From NCBI RefSeq assembly GCF_937892565.1, contig NZ_CALAHQ010000005.1, forward strand, positions 1 through 64,000: a stretch of DNA of 64,000 nucleotides, read 5' to 3'. A program made the position numbers and the translations under genes. The first letter of the stretch is position 1. Every line of letters begins with the position of its first letter. Below the pieces are notes generated by a model. The model searched no databases. It worked only from the letters and a program-made list of their open reading frames with translations, and was not told the DNA's origin. Of the stretch, positions 46,897 through 56,264 are shown piece after piece. The stretch is from an uncultured Roseicyclus sp. (GTDB taxonomy: Bacteria > Pseudomonadota > Alphaproteobacteria > Rhodobacterales > Rhodobacteraceae).

Positions 46897-48252
46897 TCAG
46901 ATCGCAGAGGAATGTCCCTGGCCCTGCGTCTCATAGGCGTCAAGGGTGCGCGCGATCATGCGGGTCAGAGCCCGTCCCTGGGGGAGGATGCCCAGCCCCT
47001 TGGCGTCGATGGTCAGCATTCCCGCAAACTGATCGGCGGCCTTGGCATAGATGGCGGCCAGCCTTTCGTGCGGCACATCGAAATCCCGCATCAGGGCCGC
47101 GCTGTCGATGTGGAAATCGCACATCAGCATCTCGATCATCCGCGCCCGGAGCCTGTCTTCGCCCTTGAAGACATGGCCGCGCCCGGTCGCCATCTGGCCC
47201 GCGCGCACGGCTTTTTGATAGGCGGCGGTCGAACTGGCGTTTTGCGCAAAGCCTTGCGGAAAGCGCGAAATGGCGGATGCGCCAAGACCGATCAGCACAT
47301 CGCAGGTGTCGTCGGTATAGCCTTGGAAATTGCGCCGCAAATGCCCGGTGCGCGCGGCCACGGCGATGCTGTCCTCGGGTCTGGCGAAATGGTCGATGCC
47401 GATCTCCTGATAGCCATCCCACAGAAACAGGCGCCGCGCGGTGTCAAACAGGTCAAGCCGTGCCTCGGGCGAGGGCAACAGTTCGGTCGGGATCATCGCC
47501 TGACGCTTGGCCATCCATGGCACATGGGCATAGCCATAAAGCGCCACCCGGTCCGGGTTGAGCGACATCAGCATCTGAACCGAATCCGACAGCCGCGCCA
47601 TGGTCTGTTCGGGCAGGCCGAACAAGATATCGGCATTGAGCGATCGAATGCCTGCCGCACGCAAGCCTTCGACGGCGGCGCGTGTCACCTCATAGCCTTG
47701 CACGCGGCCGATGATCTGCTGGATGTCGGGGTCGAAATCCTGCACCCCGATCGAGGCGCGGGTCATCCCCGCCTCTGCCAGCGCATCGATGCGGGCGGTG
47801 TCGATCTCGTTGGGGTCGATCTCGACCGAAAACGCGGCGTCCGGGGCAAAGGGCATCGCCGCGCGCAGGCTTTGGGCCAGATCACGCATCACCGGGGCGC
47901 CCAGCAAGGTGGGCGTGCCGCCCCCCCAATGCAGCCGCGCCACCGTGACCCCCTGTGGCAATGCGCGCCCCAAAGCCCCGATTTCTTGGGTCAATGTTGC
48001 CACATAGGCCAGAACCGGGTCATCGCTTCGCACACCTTGGGTGCGACAGGCGCAAAACCAGCACAACCTTCGGCAGAAAGGCACGTGCAGGTAAAGCGAG
48101 ATGCGCGCCCCCTGCGGGATCGCCGCGATCCAGTCAAGAAAGACAGCACCCGTCACGTCATTCGAGAATTTCGTGGCCGGTGGGTAGCTGGTGTAACGCG
48201 GGACTTTCGCGTCGAAAAGCCCCAACCGGCGGAGTTGATTGACATGTTCCAT
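46897..48252 (-). CDS. hemN: oxygen-independent coproporphyrinogen III oxidase
   Basis: HemN is a radical-SAM enzyme that makes protoporphyrinogen IX without oxygen, for heme (and in phototrophs bacteriochlorophyll) at low oxygen. The 451 residues contain YTSYPPATKF near residue 20, the cluster motif HVPFCRRLCWFCACRT (C-x3-C-x2-C), the SAM-binding LHWGGGTPTLL and IGVQDFDPDIQQIIGRVQ, and the HemN C-terminal domain. The ATG at 48252 is the start; longer frames run into fnrL's promoter. It is divergent from fnrL and shares one FNR box with it. Confidence 0.96.
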   Translation of the reverse strand: MEHVNQLRRLGLFDAKVPRYTSYPPATKFSNDVTGAVFLDWIAAIPQGARISLYLHVPFCRRLCWFCACRTQGVRSDDPVLAYVATLTQEIGALGRALPQGVTVARLHWGGGTPTLLGAPVMRDLAQSLRAAMPFAPDAAFSVEIDPNEIDTARIDALAEAGMTRASIGVQDFDPDIQQIIGRVQGYEVTRAAVEGLRAAGIRSLNADILFGLPEQTMARLSDSVQMLMSLNPDRVALYGYAHVPWMAKRQAMIPTELLPSPEARLDLFDTARRLFLWDGYQEIGIDHFARPEDSIAVAARTGHLRRNFQGYTDDTCDVLIGLGASAISRFPQGFAQNASSTAAYQKAVRAGQMATGRGHVFKGEDRLRARMIEMLMCDFHIDSAALMRDFDVPHERLAAIYAKAADQFAGMLTIDAKGLGILPQGRALTRMIARTLDAYETQGQGHSSAI

Positions 48253-48288
48253 TGGATTACCGCTAGAACCAGATCGTGCCGTTTGACC

Positions 48289-48302
48289 TTGATCTGGATC
48301 AA
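48289..48302. promoter_or_regulatory. FNR/FnrL box between hemN and fnrL
   Basis: TTGATCTGGATCAA is a perfect match to the consensus TTGAT-N4-ATCAA. It lies 37 bp from the hemN ATG and 39 bp from the fnrL ATG, so one site can serve both divergent genes: activation of hemN and control of fnrL itself. Confidence 0.9.
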
Positions 48303-48340
48303 TCGCGCGCGGTCCGCCGCCCGGTAAAAGGGATAAGATC

Positions 48341-49084
48341 ATGCCGCACAGACAACATGCCTTTCCACAGGTCGACTGCGCGCAATGCCCGATCCGACAT
48401 CGCGCGGTGTGCGCCCGCTGCGAGACCGACGAGCTCGAGCAGCTTGAGGCGATCAAGTATTACCGCAGCTACGAGGCCGGCCAGACCATCGTCTGGGCGG
48501 GTGACAAGATGGATTTCGTGGCCTCGGTCGTGCATGGGGTGGCGGCGCTGAGCCAGACGATGGAGGATGGCCGCCGCCAGATGGTGGGGTTGTTGTTGCC
48601 GTCCGATTTCATCGGCAGACCCAACCGCGACCGTGCGTCCTATGATGTGACGGCAACCACGGATGTGCAGCTGTGCTGTTTCCGCCGCATGCCGTTCCAG
48701 GAGATGTTGATCACCACGCCCTCTGTCAGCCAGCGGCTGTTGGAAATGACGCTTGATGAACTGGATGCCGCGCGGGAATGGATGCTGCTTTTGGGGCGCA
48801 AGACCGCGCGCGAAAAGATCGCAAGCTTCCTGTCGATCATTGCCCGGCGCAACGCGACGCTGCAGGCAAAAAGGCCAAGCGGCCATGTGGCATTCGAGTT
48901 GCCGCTGACGCGCGAGGCGATGGCGGATTATCTGGGCCTGACGCTGGAAACCGTCAGCCGCCAGATGTCGAGCCTGAAGAAAGACGGGGTGATCGCGCTA
49001 GAGGACAAACGCCGGATCATCGTGCCCGATTTCGACGCGCTGATGCACGAGACGGGCGACGACGCGGATGGTGGCGTCTACTGA
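48341..49084 (+). CDS. fnrL: oxygen-sensing transcription factor FnrL
   Basis: FnrL is the CRP/FNR-family activator whose 4Fe-4S cluster falls apart in oxygen. The 247 residues have the N-terminal cysteines at 13, 16, 24 and 27 (CAQCPIRHRAVCARC) and the fourth-ligand region LCCF near 112-113, a cyclic-nucleotide-like sensory barrel, a dimerisation helix, and the helix-turn-helix EAMADYLGLTLETVSRQMSSL with the E-SR recognition residues typical of FNR. The gene order hemN-fnrL-uspA-ccoNOQP is known from Rhodobacter sphaeroides. Perfect FNR boxes across the next 7 kb are its likely targets. Confidence 0.97.
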   Translation: MPHRQHAFPQVDCAQCPIRHRAVCARCETDELEQLEAIKYYRSYEAGQTIVWAGDKMDFVASVVHGVAALSQTMEDGRRQMVGLLLPSDFIGRPNRDRASYDVTATTDVQLCCFRRMPFQEMLITTPSVSQRLLEMTLDELDAAREWMLLLGRKTAREKIASFLSIIARRNATLQAKRPSGHVAFELPLTREAMADYLGLTLETVSRQMSSLKKDGVIALEDKRRIIVPDFDALMHETGDDADGGVY

Positions 49085-49126
49085 TCGGCCGCACCGCGCG
49101 CGCCCGTAGTGTCCGCCGGTCGGGGC

Positions 49127-49984
49127 TCAGTCGCGGGACAGCGTGACAACCGGCGGCGCACCCCAGATCGTGCTGCCATCCGCCAGCACCCAGTTCGGTC
49201 GCGACGGGATCGGCAGGCGGATGTCCAGACCGTTCCATCGGTAGACGTGATCCCGGCCATGCGCCAGCGCGACCCGCAGGCCCGGCACGGGGTTCAGGGC
49301 CGCATGCACATCCGCCCGCCCATCCTTCTTGAAATGGGCGATATCCCAATCCTCGATCAGGCCCTCGTGCCGGGTGCGCACCCAGCAATGCATGCCCGCC
49401 GCGATACCGTCGGGATCGTCGTCGAAGAAATAGCAGGTGAGATAGGCCGTGTCGTATCCAGCCGTGCGCAGCGCCGCCACAAGATAGGTGTTGATGTCGA
49501 TGCAATCGCCCACCGCGCAGGCGACGGCCGGGATGGCGTCGTGCCCCGTATACCAGCGGTCGGGCCCTTCGATCGCGCCGTAGGCAAAGCGCTTGGCCGT
49601 ATCGAGGACGATCGCCTCCAATCCGCGCCGACCGCCCCCGGCGTCTTGCGCCATGCGCCGCGCATCCTGTGCCAGATCCTGCGCCGCGCGGCGGCGGGCG
49701 GCCGGTTCCGGGTGCCAGGCCGCATCGGCAAGCGTTCCCGGCCGGCCAGAGACAACATGGCCAAGCCGTGCGGGCGCGTCGGGATGGGGCGGGGTGAGCA
49801 GGGCGGCAAGCTGCCCGCTGCGCGCCTCACCCAGGATGCTTGTGTTCCATCCCTCCGGCAGGTCGACCCGTTCGAGGCGCTGGAACTCGGTGTCGATCCC
49901 CAAGGGAACGATCAGCGCGACCGCGTCATGGTCGCGAGCGGTGTCCGTCATCTCGACGGTGACAGTGGCAAGCGGCAGCGGCAT
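49127..49984 (-). CDS. transglutaminase-like domain protein
   Basis: This 285-residue protein ends in a transglutaminase/cysteine-protease-like domain. Its catalytic triad is visible: cysteine in GDCIDINTYLVAALRTAGY (about 165), histidine in GMHCWVRT (about 200) and aspartate in IEDWDIAHF. The N-terminal part is probably a beta-sandwich. Related proteins act on peptides or proteins in the cytoplasm, but the substrate is unknown. It lies between fnrL and uspA, which are next to each other in the related R. sphaeroides cluster, so it looks inserted there. No signal peptide is seen. Confidence 0.8.
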   Translation of the reverse strand: MPLPLATVTVEMTDTARDHDAVALIVPLGIDTEFQRLERVDLPEGWNTSILGEARSGQLAALLTPPHPDAPARLGHVVSGRPGTLADAAWHPEPAARRRAAQDLAQDARRMAQDAGGGRRGLEAIVLDTAKRFAYGAIEGPDRWYTGHDAIPAVACAVGDCIDINTYLVAALRTAGYDTAYLTCYFFDDDPDGIAAGMHCWVRTRHEGLIEDWDIAHFKKDGRADVHAALNPVPGLRVALAHGRDHVYRWNGLDIRLPIPSRPNWVLADGSTIWGAPPVVTLSRD

Positions 49985-50067
49985 CCATCACACCCCGTGG
50001 TTCCGGCCATGGCGCGATACCCCGACCGGATTACGGTTCCATGACGACCGACAGCATCGCTCGCGCC

Positions 50068-50907
50068 TCAATGTGCCATGAACACCGGCACCGTTGCATG
50101 TTCGAGCATGTTGCGCGTCGCCCCGCCCAGAATCGCTTCGCGAAAGCGGGAATGCCCATAAGCCCCCATCACCAGAAGATCGGCGTCGCTGTCGCTGACA
50201 TGGCGCGCGATCATCTCGGATACGCGCGGCAATGTCTGGGCAAGGATCGAGACCGAGACCTTGACCCCATGGCGGCTGAGCATGCGCGACAACTCCGCGC
50301 CGGGGTCCGCGACCTCGGGGCTATGCCGCTCGGGGGCGATGATGCAGATGTCCACCTCGCGCGCGGCTTTCAGCAGGGGGATCGCGTGGCGCACAGCGGC
50401 CATGGCTTCGGCCGATTCGTTCCAGGCGATCACGATGCGGTCGGGCCTGCCCGACGGGGCCACCCCTTTGGCCAGAACGATCACCGGGGCATTGCCATTG
50501 AAGATCGCCGCTTCGACGATGACCGGGGCATCGGAATACTGCCCTTCGCCATAGGGCTTGGGCTGGATCACCAGATCGGCAAAGCGCGCCCGCCGTGCGA
50601 CCAGCCCCATCACGGAGGCCGATTGCGCCACCATCGCGTCGACGCCCCATGAGATCGCGCTGCGCGCCAATTCGGTGCGCGCCGCAGCCTCGATCGCATT
50701 CGCCTCGGTCTGGGCCTGCATGATGGTTTCCTCATGCATCAACGTCGTCGCACCGGCGAAATAATACCCCGTCTGCGTGCGGTCGATCCCAAGACACAAC
50801 ACGTCAAGATGCGCGCCCTGGCTTTCCGCGAAAGGCACCGCCGCGCCCAGCACGGCGGGCACCTCCTTGGGGTCGGTCAGGATGGTCAGGATGGATTTAT
50901 AGGCCAT
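50068..50907 (-). CDS. universal stress protein, UspA family (tandem)
   Basis: This 279-residue protein contains two Usp domains, as in the orf277 protein between fnrL and ccoN in Rhodobacter sphaeroides. The second domain has the ATP-binding-type motif LLVMGAYGHSRFREAILGG near the C-terminus; the first (residues 1-140) has degenerate motifs. The ATG at 50907 has a GAGGAGG site. It is divergent from ccoN, with an FNR box 56 bp upstream of its start, so it is likely induced at low oxygen. Confidence 0.9.
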   Translation of the reverse strand: MAYKSILTILTDPKEVPAVLGAAVPFAESQGAHLDVLCLGIDRTQTGYYFAGATTLMHEETIMQAQTEANAIEAAARTELARSAISWGVDAMVAQSASVMGLVARRARFADLVIQPKPYGEGQYSDAPVIVEAAIFNGNAPVIVLAKGVAPSGRPDRIVIAWNESAEAMAAVRHAIPLLKAAREVDICIIAPERHSPEVADPGAELSRMLSRHGVKVSVSILAQTLPRVSEMIARHVSDSDADLLVMGAYGHSRFREAILGGATRNMLEHATVPVFMAH

Positions 50908-50962
50908 GGATACCTCCTCGGTCGGCTCCTTTTGCATCTAGACCGGGGCAGGACGCCGCACC

Positions 50963-50976
50963 TTGACCTGCGTCAA
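50963..50976. promoter_or_regulatory. FNR box upstream of the universal stress gene
   Basis: TTGACCTGCGTCAA is a perfect inverted repeat TTGAC-N4-GTCAA close to the FNR consensus, 56 bp upstream of the uspA-family ATG on the other strand. It is one of two boxes in the uspA-ccoN gap. Confidence 0.75.
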
Positions 50977-50994
50977 CGGGACGGGCGGTTGCGT

Positions 50995-51008
50995 TTGACA
51001 TGGATCAA
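50995..51008. promoter_or_regulatory. FNR box upstream of ccoN
   Basis: TTGACATGGATCAA fits TTGAN-N4-NTCAA with one off-symmetry base. It is centred about 103 bp upstream of the ccoN ATG, in the usual place for FNR activation of the cbb3 operon. Confidence 0.82.
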
Positions 51009-51104
51009 GGCCAGCCGCCGCCCCTTGGATGATGTGGGGGCAGATGGAACAGCGCCGGGCGGCTTGATGCGTGTCGGAACCGGCGCCTCACGAAGGGACG
51101 ATCG

Positions 51105-52706
51105 ATGCTTGATTATGTAAAGCTGTTGATCCTTGGCCTAGTGGCGGTCTGTGCTGCCATCGCGGCCAATTACGCGCGGGATCTGGCCTATCTGGTCCAT
51201 GCGCTGTTGATCATGGGGGCCGCCGCCATCACGTTCGTGATCGTGCTGCGCAGCGCCGATGAGCCCAAGGCCCCGGTGCCGGCCAACGAATACATGGACG
51301 GCCCGGTCAGGGCCGCCGCCATCGCCACCGCCTTTTGGGGGGTGGTGGGCTTTCTGGCGGGCACCTTCATCGCCTTTCAACTGGCCTATCCGGTGCTGAA
51401 TTTCGACTGGGCGCAGGGATATCTGAATTTCGGGCGGCTGCGGCCGCTGCACACCTCGGCGGTGATTTTTGCGTTTGGCGGCAACGCGCTTCTGGCGGCC
51501 AGCTTCTACATCGTCCAGCGCACAAGCGCGGTGCGGCTATGGGGTGGGAACACGGCCTGGTTCGTGTTCTGGGGTTATCAGCTGTTCATCGTGATGGCCG
51601 CGACCGGCTATATCCTCGGCTCGACCCAGGGCCAGGAATATGCCGAGCCTGAATGGCTGACCGATCTGTGGCTGACCATCGTCTGGGTTGCGTTTCTGGC
51701 GGTCTTCCTGGGCACGCTGATCAAGCGCAAGGAACCCCATATCTACGTCGCCAACTGGTTCTTGTTGTCCTTCATCGTCACGGTGGCGATGCTGCATGTG
51801 GTCAACAACCTGCAGATCCCGGTGTCGCTGTTCGGGTCGCGGTCGGTCACGGTCATGTCGGGCGTGCAGAACGCCATGACGCAGTGGTGGTATGGCCATA
51901 ACGCCGTGGGCTTTTTCCTGACCGCCGGTTTTCTGGGGATGATGTATTATTTCATCCCCAAACAGGCCGAGCGCCCGGTCTATTCCTACAAGCTCAGCAT
52001 CATCCATTTCTGGGCGCTGATCTTTCTTTATATCTGGGCGGGTCCGCATCATCTGCATTACACGGCGCTGCCTGACTGGGCCTCGACGCTGGGGATGGTG
52101 TTCTCGATCGTGCTGTGGATGCCCAGCTGGGGCGGCATGATCAACGGGCTGATGACGCTGTCGGGCGCGTGGGACAAGCTGCGCACCGATCCGGTGTTGC
52201 GGATGATGGTCACCTCGGTCGCGTTTTACGGCATGTCGACCTTTGAGGGGCCGATGATGTCGATCCGGGCGGTCAATTCGCTGTCGCATTACACAGACTG
52301 GACCATCGGCCATGTGCATTCCGGCGCGCTGGGCTGGAACGGCATGATCACCTTCGGGATGCTCTACTACCTGTTCCCCAAGCTGTGGAACAAGCAGCGG
52401 CTCTACAGTCTGCGCGCGGTCAGCTGGCATTACTGGTTGGCCACCATCGGCATCGTTCTTTACGCCGCCTCGATGTGGGTGACGGGGATCATGGAGGGCC
52501 TGATGTGGCGCGAAGTCGATGCCCAGGGGTTCCTTGTGAATTCCTTTGCCGACACGGTCGCCGCCAAGTTCCCGATGTATGTGGTGCGGGGCTTGGGTGG
52601 GGTTCTCTACCTTGCCGGTGCGCTGATCATGGCCTGGAACCTCTACATGACGGTCCGCAAGGGTGTCGTCCGCCGTGACGCGCCGCTTGTGGCCCCGGCC
52701 GAATAA
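51105..52706 (+). CDS. ccoN: cbb3-type cytochrome c oxidase subunit I
   Basis: CcoN is the catalytic subunit that reduces oxygen at a heme b3-CuB site with high affinity and pumps protons. The 533 residues have about twelve to fourteen helices. Visible ligand regions are [16 protein letters not shown] (first heme histidine), [22 protein letters not shown] (CuB histidine and nearby tyrosine), [13 protein letters not shown] (two CuB histidines) and [16 protein letters not shown] (heme histidines). The first gene of ccoNOQP, it starts at ATG 51105 with an FNR box upstream. Confidence 0.98.
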   Translation: MLDYVKLLILGLVAVCAAIAANYARDLAYLVHALLIMGAAAITFVIVLRSADEPKAPVPANEYMDGPVRAAAIATAFWGVVGFLAGTFIAFQLAYPVLNFDWAQGYLNFGRLRPLHTSAVIFAFGGNALLAASFYIVQRTSAVRLWGGNTAWFVFWGYQLFIVMAATGYILGSTQGQEYAEPEWLTDLWLTIVWVAFLAVFLGTLIKRKEPHIYVANWFLLSFIVTVAMLHVVNNLQIPVSLFGSRSVTVMSGVQNAMTQWWYGHNAVGFFLTAGFLGMMYYFIPKQAERPVYSYKLSIIHFWALIFLYIWAGPHHLHYTALPDWASTLGMVFSIVLWMPSWGGMINGLMTLSGAWDKLRTDPVLRMMVTSVAFYGMSTFEGPMMSIRAVNSLSHYTDWTIGHVHSGALGWNGMITFGMLYYLFPKLWNKQRLYSLRAVSWHYWLATIGIVLYAASMWVTGIMEGLMWREVDAQGFLVNSFADTVAAKFPMYVVRGLGGVLYLAGALIMAWNLYMTVRKGVVRRDAPLVAPAE

Positions 52707-52720
52707 GGAGGGCCCGAAAG

Positions 52721-53449
52721 ATGGCACTTGAAGGTCACAAGAAGATCGAAACCAACGCCACCTTGCTTTTGACGCTCAGCTTTCTGGCCGTCACGGTGGG
52801 GGGCATCGTGGAAATCGCGCCGCTGTTCTATCTTGAGAACACGATCGAGGATGTGGATGGCATGCGCCCCTATGCGCCGCTGGAGCTTGCGGGGCGCGAA
52901 ATCTACATCCGCGAAGGCTGCTATGTCTGCCACAGCCAGATGATCCGCCCGATGCGCGACGAGGTGGAACGCTACGGCCACTACAGCCTTGCCGCCGAAA
53001 GCCAGTATGATCACCCGTTCCAGTGGGGGTCAAAGCGCACCGGCCCCGATCTGGCGCGTGTGGGCGGGCGGTATTCGGATGAATGGCATGTGGATCATTT
53101 CACCAGCCCGCAATCCGTGGTGCCGGAATCGGTCATGCCGGCCTATGCCTATCTGGCCGATACCGTTCTTCAGCCGACCCATGTCGTCGATCTGATGCGC
53201 ACCCACCGGATGGTGGGCGTGCCCTACAGCGACGAGATGCTGGAAAACGCGCGGGTCGATTTCATCCAGCAGGCCACCGATTTCGGTGATCCGGGCGTGC
53301 TCGAACGCTACCCCGGCGCGCAGCAGCGCGATTTCGACGGGCAGCCCGAGGTCACCGAAATGGATGCGCTGATCGCCTATATGCAGATGCTGGGCACGCT
53401 GGTCGATTTCTCGACCTTCATGCCCGACCAAGCCTTTGCAAGCCGGTAA
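52721..53449 (+). CDS. ccoO: cbb3-type cytochrome c oxidase subunit II, monoheme cytochrome
   Basis: CcoO is the membrane-bound monoheme cytochrome c of the cbb3 oxidase. The 242 residues have one N-terminal helix (about 12-32, [20 protein letters not shown]) and heme site [14 protein letters not shown] (C67, C70, H71). The methionine ligand is in [10 protein letters not shown]. Its start lies 14 bp after ccoN with an AAGGAGG site. Length is normal. Confidence 0.97.
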   Translation: MALEGHKKIETNATLLLTLSFLAVTVGGIVEIAPLFYLENTIEDVDGMRPYAPLELAGREIYIREGCYVCHSQMIRPMRDEVERYGHYSLAAESQYDHPFQWGSKRTGPDLARVGGRYSDEWHVDHFTSPQSVVPESVMPAYAYLADTVLQPTHVVDLMRTHRMVGVPYSDEMLENARVDFIQQATDFGDPGVLERYPGAQQRDFDGQPEVTEMDALIAYMQMLGTLVDFSTFMPDQAFASR

Positions 53450-53462
53450 GGGGGGCTGAACG

Positions 53463-53678
53463 ATGGAAGACACCTATACCGTGCTGCAGGTCATCGCCCG
53501 CAGTTGGGGCGCGATGTTCATGCTGCTCTTTTTCCTTGGCGTGATCGTGTTCACCTTGCGACCGGGCAGCCGCAAGATCCACCGCGACACCGCGAACATT
53601 CCGTTTCGTCATGATGACCGGCCGGCCCGGGACACGCCACAGGCCCAGACCCGCCAGACCAAGGAGGCGCGGCAATGA
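53463..53678 (+). CDS. ccoQ: cbb3-type cytochrome oxidase subunit CcoQ
   Basis: CcoQ is a small single-helix subunit that stabilises the oxidase. The 71 residues have one helix (about 12-32, SWGAMFMLLFFLGVIVFTL) and a basic, polar tail. It overlaps the ccoP start by 4 bp. Position between ccoO and ccoP and size support the call. Confidence 0.92.
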   Translation: MEDTYTVLQVIARSWGAMFMLLFFLGVIVFTLRPGSRKIHRDTANIPFRHDDRPARDTPQAQTRQTKEARQ

Positions 53679-54589
53679 GCGACCACAAGACACCCCATCC
53701 CGAAGAGCAAAGGCTTTTGGCGGGTGACCCCGAGACGACCGGCCATAGCTGGGACGGGATCAAGGAATTCAACAACCCGCTGCCGCGCTGGTGGCTCTGG
53801 ACCTTTTACGCCACGATCGTCTGGGGCATCGCCTATACGGTGATGTATCCGGCCTGGCCGCTGATCAACGGGGCCACGCCCGGGATCTTGGGCTTTTCGA
53901 CCCGCGCCAATGTCGCCGCCGATATCGAGCGATTCGACGCGATGAACGCCGATATCCGCACCCGTCTGACCGAGGTGGAACTGGCCGCGATCACGCTCGA
54001 CGCGCATCCCGACCTCTACAACTACGCCATTCAGGGCGGGGCGGCGGTGTTTGCCACATGGTGTTCGCAATGCCATGGTGCGGGGGCGGCCGGTGTTCAG
54101 GCGGCGGGCTATCCCAACCTGCTTGACGATGACTGGCTCTGGGGTGGCACGGTCGACGAGATCCATTTCACGATCAGCCACGGCATCCGCAATGCCGATG
54201 ATCCCGATGCGCGCTATTCGGAAATGCCGGCCTTTGGCGATTTGCTTGGCGATGCGGATATCGCGGCGGTGGTCCAATATCTGCGCAATGTCTCGGGGCA
54301 AGCCGCCGATGTCACGCTCGCGGCGGCGGGCGAGGCGGTCTATCTGGAAAACTGTGCGGCGTGCCATCTCGATGACGGGGCTGGCGACCGCTTTCTGGGC
54401 GCGCCAAATCTGACCGATGCGATCTGGCTTTATGGCGGGTCCGAGGCGGCGATCGAACACAGCGTGCGCTTTGCCCGATTTGGGGTGATGCCGCCCTGGT
54501 CGGCCCAAGCCTCAAGCGCGGGGCGTCTGTCCGAGGATCAGTTGCGCGCCGTTTCGATCTATGTCCACTCCCTGGGTGGCGGCGAATAG
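53675..54589 (+). CDS. ccoP: cbb3-type cytochrome c oxidase subunit III, diheme cytochrome
   Basis: CcoP carries electrons into the oxidase through two c-type hemes. The 304 residues start with a short cytoplasmic part containing HSWDGIKEFNNPLPRWWLWTF, one helix near 40-60, and two cytochrome domains with heme sites TWCSQCHGAG (C130, C133, H134) and NCAACHLDD (near 227-231). Methionine ligands are in EMPAFGD and VMPPWSA. It ends ccoNOQP; three hairpins follow it. Confidence 0.97.
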   Translation: MSDHKTPHPEEQRLLAGDPETTGHSWDGIKEFNNPLPRWWLWTFYATIVWGIAYTVMYPAWPLINGATPGILGFSTRANVAADIERFDAMNADIRTRLTEVELAAITLDAHPDLYNYAIQGGAAVFATWCSQCHGAGAAGVQAAGYPNLLDDDWLWGGTVDEIHFTISHGIRNADDPDARYSEMPAFGDLLGDADIAAVVQYLRNVSGQAADVTLAAAGEAVYLENCAACHLDDGAGDRFLGAPNLTDAIWLYGGSEAAIEHSVRFARFGVMPPWSAQASSAGRLSEDQLRAVSIYVHSLGGGE

Positions 54590-54607
54590 GCCGCCTTGGG
54601 TCACGGG

Positions 54608-54732
54608 TCCGCCAACCCCTCCCGGTTGGCGGAATGGCACCGGTCCCGCGCCTGTTCGCGCGTTTCCCGCGGGACCGGTGTCGTCATCACAGCCCGCCCC
54701 CTTCCTCAGACGGGGCGCGCGGGCTGTGTTTT
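54608..54732 (+). terminator. three successive hairpins between ccoP and ccoG
   Basis: Three perfect hairpins lie in a row: 10-bp arms at 54608-54633, 13-bp arms CACCGGTCCCGCG/CGCGGGACCGGTG at 54638-54680, and CACAGCCCGC/GCGGGCTGTG at 54688-54728 followed by TTTTC. The last is a good terminator for ccoNOQP. The other two may protect the 3' end or bind regulators. Confidence 0.75.
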
Positions 54733-54757
54733 CATCCGCCCGCAGCAAAGCCCGCAT

Positions 54758-54771
54758 TTGATCCACGTCAA
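54758..54771. promoter_or_regulatory. FNR box upstream of ccoG
   Basis: TTGATCCACGTCAA fits TTGAN-N4-NTCAA and lies 72 bp upstream of the chosen ccoG start, after the ccoP terminator. It suggests that ccoGHIS has its own FNR-controlled promoter. Confidence 0.8.
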
Positions 54772-54842
54772 GGAGGCCGCTCCCCCATCCGTTCTACACG
54801 ATGGGGGCGCAGGACAGCATTTCTTCCCGGGGGCACACGATC

Positions 54843-56264
54843 ATGAGCGTCACAGGCGCGCCACAAAAGCTCTATGCCGCACGCGAACCCGTTTTCCCCA
54901 AGCGGGTCTCGGGCCGGTTTCGCAACCTCAAGTGGCTGATCTTGTTCGTGACGCTGGGCATCTACTACGTCACGCCCTGGATCCGCTGGGACCGCGGGCC
55001 GGAATTGCCCGATCAGGCCGTGTTGCTGGATCTGGCACACCGGCGCTTTTTCTTCTTCTGGATCGAGATCTGGCCGCATGAGTTTTACTTTGTGGCCGGA
55101 TTGCTCATCATGGCGGGGCTGGGGCTGTTCTTGTTCACCTCGGCCCTGGGGCGGGTCTGGTGTGGTTATTCCTGCCCCCAGACGGTCTGGACCGATCTGT
55201 TCTTTACCGTCGAGCGTTGGATCGAGGGCGATCGCAACGCGCGGCTCAGGCTATGGAACGCCAAGTGGGATGTCCACAAATGGCGGCTCAGGCTGACCAA
55301 ATGGCTGGTCTGGCTCTTGATCGCGATGGCCACGGGCGGGGCTTGGGTGTTCTATTTCGCCGATGCGCCGACGCTGTTTGTGGATCTGTTCACCGGGCAG
55401 GCGGCGATGGTGGCTTATGTCACGGTGGCGATCCTGACCGCCACGACCTTTGTGTTCGGCGGCTTCATGCGCGAACAGGTCTGCATCTACATGTGCCCAT
55501 GGCCGCGCATTCAGGCCGCGATGATGGATGAACACTCCATCACGGTCGCCTATCGCGATTGGCGGGGCGAGCCGCGCGGGCGCGGCAAAGAGCGCGAGGG
55601 GATGGGCGATTGCATCGATTGCAACGCGTGCGTCACTGTCTGCCCGGTGGGCATCGACATCCGCGATGGTCAACAGCTGGAATGCATCACCTGCGCGCTG
55701 TGCATCGATGCCTGCGATGACATCATGGCCAAGGTCGGCAAGCCCCGCGGGCTGATCGATTACATGGCCCTGACCGACGAGGCGCATGAACGCGCAGGCA
55801 AGCCCAAGGTGTCGGTCTGGGCCCATATCTTTCGGCTGCGCACGATGATCTACACCGCGCTTTGGGCGGGTATCGGCGTGGGTCTGACGGTTTTGTTGTT
55901 CATCCGCTCCGATATCGACATGACGGTCGCCCCGGTGCGCAACCCGCAATTCGTGGTTCTGTCCGATGGGTCGATCCGCAACACCTATGACGTGCGTATC
56001 CGCAACATGTCGCATGCCGACAGCCGTTATACGATTTCGCTCGGCTCCGATCAGCCGTTCGAGGTGATGCTCGAGGGTCAGCCCGGCGCCAGCGTGACCG
56101 TGCCGCTCAACAGCACGCTGTTGCAGCGGGTGTATCTGGTCGCTCCCGCAGGCAGCCCGGCCGCCGGGCGCGAGCGCACCGATGTCCGCCTGTGGATCGA
56201 GGATGAGGCCGGCACCGGGCGTGCCCATCGCGACACCACCTTTTTCGGGAGACCTACCCCATGA
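54843..56264 (+). CDS. ccoG: cytochrome c oxidase accessory protein CcoG (RdxB/FixG)
   Basis: CcoG is a membrane polyferredoxin that reduces copper during cbb3 oxidase assembly. The 473 residues have about five helices (LKWLILFVTLGIYYVTPWIRW near 28-48; WCGYSCPQTVW), cysteines in ICMYMCPWPR-type motif VCIYMCPWPRIQAA, and two 4Fe-4S motifs CIDCNACVTVCP and CITCALCIDACD near 260-295. An Ig-like domain follows at the C-terminus (IRNTYDVRIRNM). The ATG at 54843 is chosen (MSVTGAPQKLY); ATG 54801 would add 14 residues. It is followed by ccoH with 4-bp overlap. Confidence 0.95.
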   Translation: MSVTGAPQKLYAAREPVFPKRVSGRFRNLKWLILFVTLGIYYVTPWIRWDRGPELPDQAVLLDLAHRRFFFFWIEIWPHEFYFVAGLLIMAGLGLFLFTSALGRVWCGYSCPQTVWTDLFFTVERWIEGDRNARLRLWNAKWDVHKWRLRLTKWLVWLLIAMATGGAWVFYFADAPTLFVDLFTGQAAMVAYVTVAILTATTFVFGGFMREQVCIYMCPWPRIQAAMMDEHSITVAYRDWRGEPRGRGKEREGMGDCIDCNACVTVCPVGIDIRDGQQLECITCALCIDACDDIMAKVGKPRGLIDYMALTDEAHERAGKPKVSVWAHIFRLRTMIYTALWAGIGVGLTVLLFIRSDIDMTVAPVRNPQFVVLSDGSIRNTYDVRIRNMSHADSRYTISLGSDQPFEVMLEGQPGASVTVPLNSTLLQRVYLVAPAGSPAAGRERTDVRLWIEDEAGTGRAHRDTTFFGRPTP

